16,998 nucleotides of DNA. It comes from an uncultured Ruminococcus sp. Its GTDB lineage: Bacteria; Bacillota; Clostridia; Oscillospirales; Ruminococcaceae. Of the stretch, positions 14,383 through 16,998 are shown piece after piece. Position numbers and translations under genes: made by a program. The notes under the pieces are model-generated. The model did no database searches. It saw only the letters and a program-made list of their open reading frames with translations, and was not told the DNA's origin. Within the stretch, counting starts at the first letter, position 1. Each line of letters begins with the position of its first letter. The stretch lies in assembly GCA_947589205.1 (NCBI GenBank), contig CANQCJ010000020.1:1-16998 (forward strand). Direction: 5' to 3'.

Positions 14383-15774
14383 ATGAAAAAGAAGTTTTTT
14401 TTAACGGCTGTCGCTACGGCGGGGATCGCTATGCTCCTGCTTTGTATATCCGCCCTCGCTGTCTGCAGATCCACCGCGTCCGGCGCGCTTGGCTTCAGCT
14501 CCGCCGCCCTGATCCTGATATTATCCGCCGCCGTGATATTAGTCGCTGCGGCTTTGGTATCTCTAAAGCTCTCGGAGGAGCTTATGAAGCCGGTCTACCG
14601 TCTCGTAAGGCGCTTCAAAGCTTCCGGAGAGGACAGCGCAAACAATGCGGCGGCGTCCGTTTACGAGGAGCTTGAACCGGTCGCCGAGGGCGCGGATAAG
14701 CTGCTCGATGAAACGCACAGGATAGTCGGCAGACTTAAAAAGGAAAAGGAAAAATTCTCGCTTATTACCGAAAATATGGCGGAGGGCATGATACTGCTCG
14801 ACTCCGATAAAACGGTGCTGTCGGTAAACCGCACCGCGCTCCAGCTTTTCGACCCCTCTTACGATACCTCCTCAAAGCTGAAAATAGACGAATTTACCAA
14901 TGATACCCGCCTGCTCGATATTATTGCGGGGGTGGACAATGCAAATTCATCGAGGGGTATAATGAAGATCGGCGAACAGTATTGGAGAGTTTTCGTAAAC
15001 AAAGCCGAATATGCGGGGAAATACAGCGTGGTAATTATACTTGCCAACGCTACCGAGACTATAAAAAGCGAGGAGATACGCAGAGAATTCAGCGCGAACG
15101 TTTCTCACGAGCTGAAAACTCCGCTGACTACTATCCGCGGCTTCGGAGAAATGATGGAAAACGGCATTATAAGCGATGAAGCGGAGGTAAGAAAATACGG
15201 CGGAACTATTTTCCGCGAGGCAACGCGCCTGCTTACGCTTATCAACGATATAATCAGACTTTCGGAGGTAGAGGAGGAAAGCGAATCCGCGCTTAACGAC
15301 ACGGTGGATCTGCTTGAAGCGGCGCGCGACTGCGAGGAAATTTTGCAGACAAAGGCCGCCGACCATGAGGTCACGGTGGAGATAAGCGGAAACAGCGTTT
15401 CGGTGCGCGGCAGCAGGACTTATCTTACCGAGCTTCTGCTAAATCTTATGGATAATTCCGTGAAATACAACCGTCCCGGCGGAGTGGTGAGGGTCGAGAT
15501 AAAGGGTGACGATGAAAACGCTTATATCACCGTCAGCGACAGCGGCATCGGCATAAGCGAGGCGGACAAGGAACGCGTTTTCGAGCGGTTCTACAGAGTC
15601 GACAAAAGCCGTTCAAAGGAGACCGGCGGCACCGGTCTCGGACTTTCGATAGTAAAGCATATCGTGGGACTTCACGGTGGAAAATTAAGCGTTTCCAGCA
15701 AGCTCGGAGAGGGAACGCGCATAAGCGTAACGCTTCCTAAAAATAATTTCGGCGGAGAGAATGAAAATGACTGA
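14383..15774 (+). CDS. phoR: PhoR-like sensor histidine kinase
   Basis: A 463-residue membrane kinase for the regulator upstream. Two transmembrane helices (about 5-27 and 41-61) enclose a loop of only about 13 residues, so there is no real extracellular sensor domain. A HAMP-like linker and short coil (62-125) are followed by a PAS-like domain (about 126-225). The phospho-acceptor motif FSANVSHELKTPLT has H242. The ATPase part shows N-box N354/N358, DSGIG (386-390) and GGTGLGLSI (415-423). Translation is probably coupled to the regulator gene, since no clear ribosome site precedes the ATG. The lack of an outer domain suggests that phosphate status reaches it from inside, for instance via a PhoU-type protein; that is inference. 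Confidence 0.93.
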   Translation: MKKKFFLTAVATAGIAMLLLCISALAVCRSTASGALGFSSAALILILSAAVILVAAALVSLKLSEELMKPVYRLVRRFKASGEDSANNAAASVYEELEPVAEGADKLLDETHRIVGRLKKEKEKFSLITENMAEGMILLDSDKTVLSVNRTALQLFDPSYDTSSKLKIDEFTNDTRLLDIIAGVDNANSSRGIMKIGEQYWRVFVNKAEYAGKYSVVIILANATETIKSEEIRREFSANVSHELKTPLTTIRGFGEMMENGIISDEAEVRKYGGTIFREATRLLTLINDIIRLSEVEEESESALNDTVDLLEAARDCEEILQTKAADHEVTVEISGNSVSVRGSRTYLTELLLNLMDNSVKYNRPGGVVRVEIKGDDENAYITVSDSGIGISEADKERVFERFYRVDKSRSKETGGTGLGLSIVKHIVGLHGGKLSVSSKLGEGTRISVTLPKNNFGGENEND

Positions 15775-16363
15775 CGATATTGCGGATATTTTGCGCGCGG
15801 CAAGAAAAAAACGCGGACTTACCCAAAAACAGGCGGCAGCCCTCGCGGGGCTTACTCAGCCGCAGCTTTCAATGATAGAAAACGGCGTGCGTTCGGTCTC
15901 GGCAAAGACCGCGCGGGAGCTTTGCAGGATATATCAAATGGACGCGGACGTTTTTAACAATATTTTTTCGCTTGACGAGGGAAATCTCGCTTCTCTTGCG
16001 GTCGCCTGCCTTAAAACGCTTGCGGAAAAAAGCGGAGAGGACCGCATTATTCAAAGTACGGAAATTTACGTCGCGCTTACGGCGTATATCTATATAAGAG
16101 AGCTGTATCTTGCAAACCCGTATAATACCGATAAGATATTTAAGCTTGACGCGCAGGATATAAAACGGATAAAAACGGCGATCTTTTCCGAGCCGCAGAA
16201 AACGGCGGCGAAGCTTAACGCCTCAAATACGGCGAAGGCTAAAAACATAGAACCGACCGACGAACAGGCTCCGGAATTTTTAAATATGATACGGCTTTGC
16301 GAAACGGCGGCGAAAAAGTATATCGCAGATCTGCTAAAGATCTATGAAACAGAAAATAAATGA
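15767..16363 (+). CDS. XRE-family helix-turn-helix regulator
   Basis: A 198-residue protein whose N terminus (about 6-62) is a Cro/CI-type helix-turn-helix: LRAARKKRGLTQKQAAALAG, LTQPQLSMIENG and the scaffold helix after it. The rest (about 65-198) is mostly helical, with YVALTAYIYIRELYLANPYN in the middle, and is not one I recognise; it may sense a ligand or mediate dimerization. I chose ATG 15767 because GGAGAG lies 7 nt upstream; the ATG at 15761 leaves only 1 nt. It overlaps the kinase gene by 8 bp, so it belongs to the phoBR-like operon, and clpB follows after 14 bp. A link to ClpB or to stress control is suggested only by position. Confidence 0.85.
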   Translation: MTDDIADILRAARKKRGLTQKQAAALAGLTQPQLSMIENGVRSVSAKTARELCRIYQMDADVFNNIFSLDEGNLASLAVACLKTLAEKSGEDRIIQSTEIYVALTAYIYIRELYLANPYNTDKIFKLDAQDIKRIKTAIFSEPQKTAAKLNASNTAKAKNIEPTDEQAPEFLNMIRLCETAAKKYIADLLKIYETENK

Positions 16364-16377
16364 AAGGAAGATGCTTT

Positions 16378-16998
16378 ATGAATTTTAACAAGCTCACGAC
16401 AAAATCGGCGGAAGCAATACAGCAGGCGCAGTCTATCGCCGCCGAATATTCCAACCACGCGATAGACCAGCAGCAGCTTCTTCTTGCGCTGATAAGGCAG
16501 GAGCAGGGACTTATACCGGAGCTGCTCACGGCGATGAACACGGACGTAAAAGGCTTTGAGAGCAGTCTTGCAGACGAGGTCGCAAAGCTGCCGAAAACGT
16601 CTAATCCCGTTTCGCCCGATTCGGTTTATGTCACAAACGAGCTTAACGGCGCGCTTGCCGAAGCGGAAAATATCGCCGAGAGAATGAAGGACAGCTATGT
16701 GTCGGTGGAGCATTTGTTTCTGGCTCTGCTCGAGCAGCCCAACTCGGCTTTAAAGGAGCTTTTCAAGCGTTATTCGATAGACAACAAGAAAACGCTCGAA
16801 GCGCTTAAAAATATCCGCGGAAATCAGCAGGTGACCTCCCAAGACCCTGAGGACACCTATAACGTGCTTAAAAAATACGGTCAGGAGCTGGTAAGTCTTG
16901 CAAGAGCCAACAAGCTCGACCCGGTCATCGGCAGAGACGACGAGATAAGAAACGTTATCAGGATACTTTCCCGCAAGACCAAAAACAATCCGGTGCTT
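16378..16998 (+). CDS. clpB: ClpB disaggregase, N-terminal part (cut by window edge)
   Basis: These are the first 207 residues of an AAA+ chaperone that, with DnaK, pulls apart aggregated protein in the cytoplasm. The start MNFNKLTTKSAEAIQQAQS, the DQQQLLLALI repeat and VSVEHLFLALLE form the double Clp N-domain (about 1-145). LDPVIGRDDEIRNVIRILSRKTKNNPVL opens the first ATPase domain, just before the Walker A loop beyond the window. GGAAGA lies about 7 nt before the ATG. The 14-bp gap from the regulator gene leaves no room for CIRCE or CtsR operators, so transcription probably comes from the upstream operon or from a promoter inside it that I could not identify. Confidence 0.95.
   Translation, partial: MNFNKLTTKSAEAIQQAQSIAAEYSNHAIDQQQLLLALIRQEQGLIPELLTAMNTDVKGFESSLADEVAKLPKTSNPVSPDSVYVTNELNGALAEAENIAERMKDSYVSVEHLFLALLEQPNSALKELFKRYSIDNKKTLEALKNIRGNQQVTSQDPEDTYNVLKKYGQELVSLARANKLDPVIGRDDEIRNVIRILSRKTKNNPVL

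Overview
The window looks like a chromosomal piece of a Gram-positive, anaerobic gut or rumen Firmicute, most likely a Ruminococcus-like member of the Oscillospiraceae. The reasons are strong AGGAGG-type ribosome binding sites, consensus sigma-A promoters, a secreted GH5 cellulase with Ig-like and Fn3 modules, a lipoprotein signal peptide, teichoic-acid-type CDP-polyol genes, and codon use rich in ATA and AGA at moderate GC. The genus is an inference. I see no phage, transposase, tRNA, rRNA or CRISPR.

Layout. (1) Positions 1-5348, all on the minus strand and read from a consensus promoter at 5397-5425: a CDP-glycerol glycerophosphotransferase-like (TagB/TagF family) enzyme, two tandem paralogous polysaccharide pyruvyl transferases with coiled-coil tails, a TarI-like cytidylyltransferase, and the N-terminal half of a zinc alcohol dehydrogenase. 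Together they look like a pathway for a pyruvylated polyol-phosphate surface polymer. (2) 5474-8083, plus strand: a divergent promoter drives an SGNH-type sialate O-acetylesterase-like protein overlapping RNase Z, ended by a strong hairpin. (3) 8088-10989, minus strand: a signal-peptide GH5 endoglucanase followed by a lipoprotein with a DnaJ-like cysteine-rich C terminus, from a perfect consensus promoter. (4) 11064-11432, plus strand: two tiny paralogous proteins with their own promoter and terminator. (5) 11435-13321: a Na/Pi cotransporter with a PhoU-like tail, preceded by TTTACA hexamers in 11-bp phase that look like a Pho box. (6) 13322-13702: a non-coding region full of hairpin repeats. 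(7) 13703-16998: a PhoB/PhoR-like two-component system, an overlapping XRE-type regulator, and the start of clpB.

The most unusual thing is a 135-bp leader element present twice. One copy lies in front of the pyruvyl transferase genes (minus strand, 3975-4109) and one in front of the PhoB-like gene (plus strand, 13551-13685). The copies align without gaps at about 84% identity by hand count, and both stop at the Shine-Dalgarno sequence of the downstream gene. Each carries a perfect 8-bp-stem, 3-nt-loop palindrome of a type that recurs in related sequence at 11000-11020, 13357-13377 and 13431-13451. The element joins a phosphate-sensing module and a phosphate-polymer module, and its inverted placement could allow inversion of the 9.4 kb between the copies.
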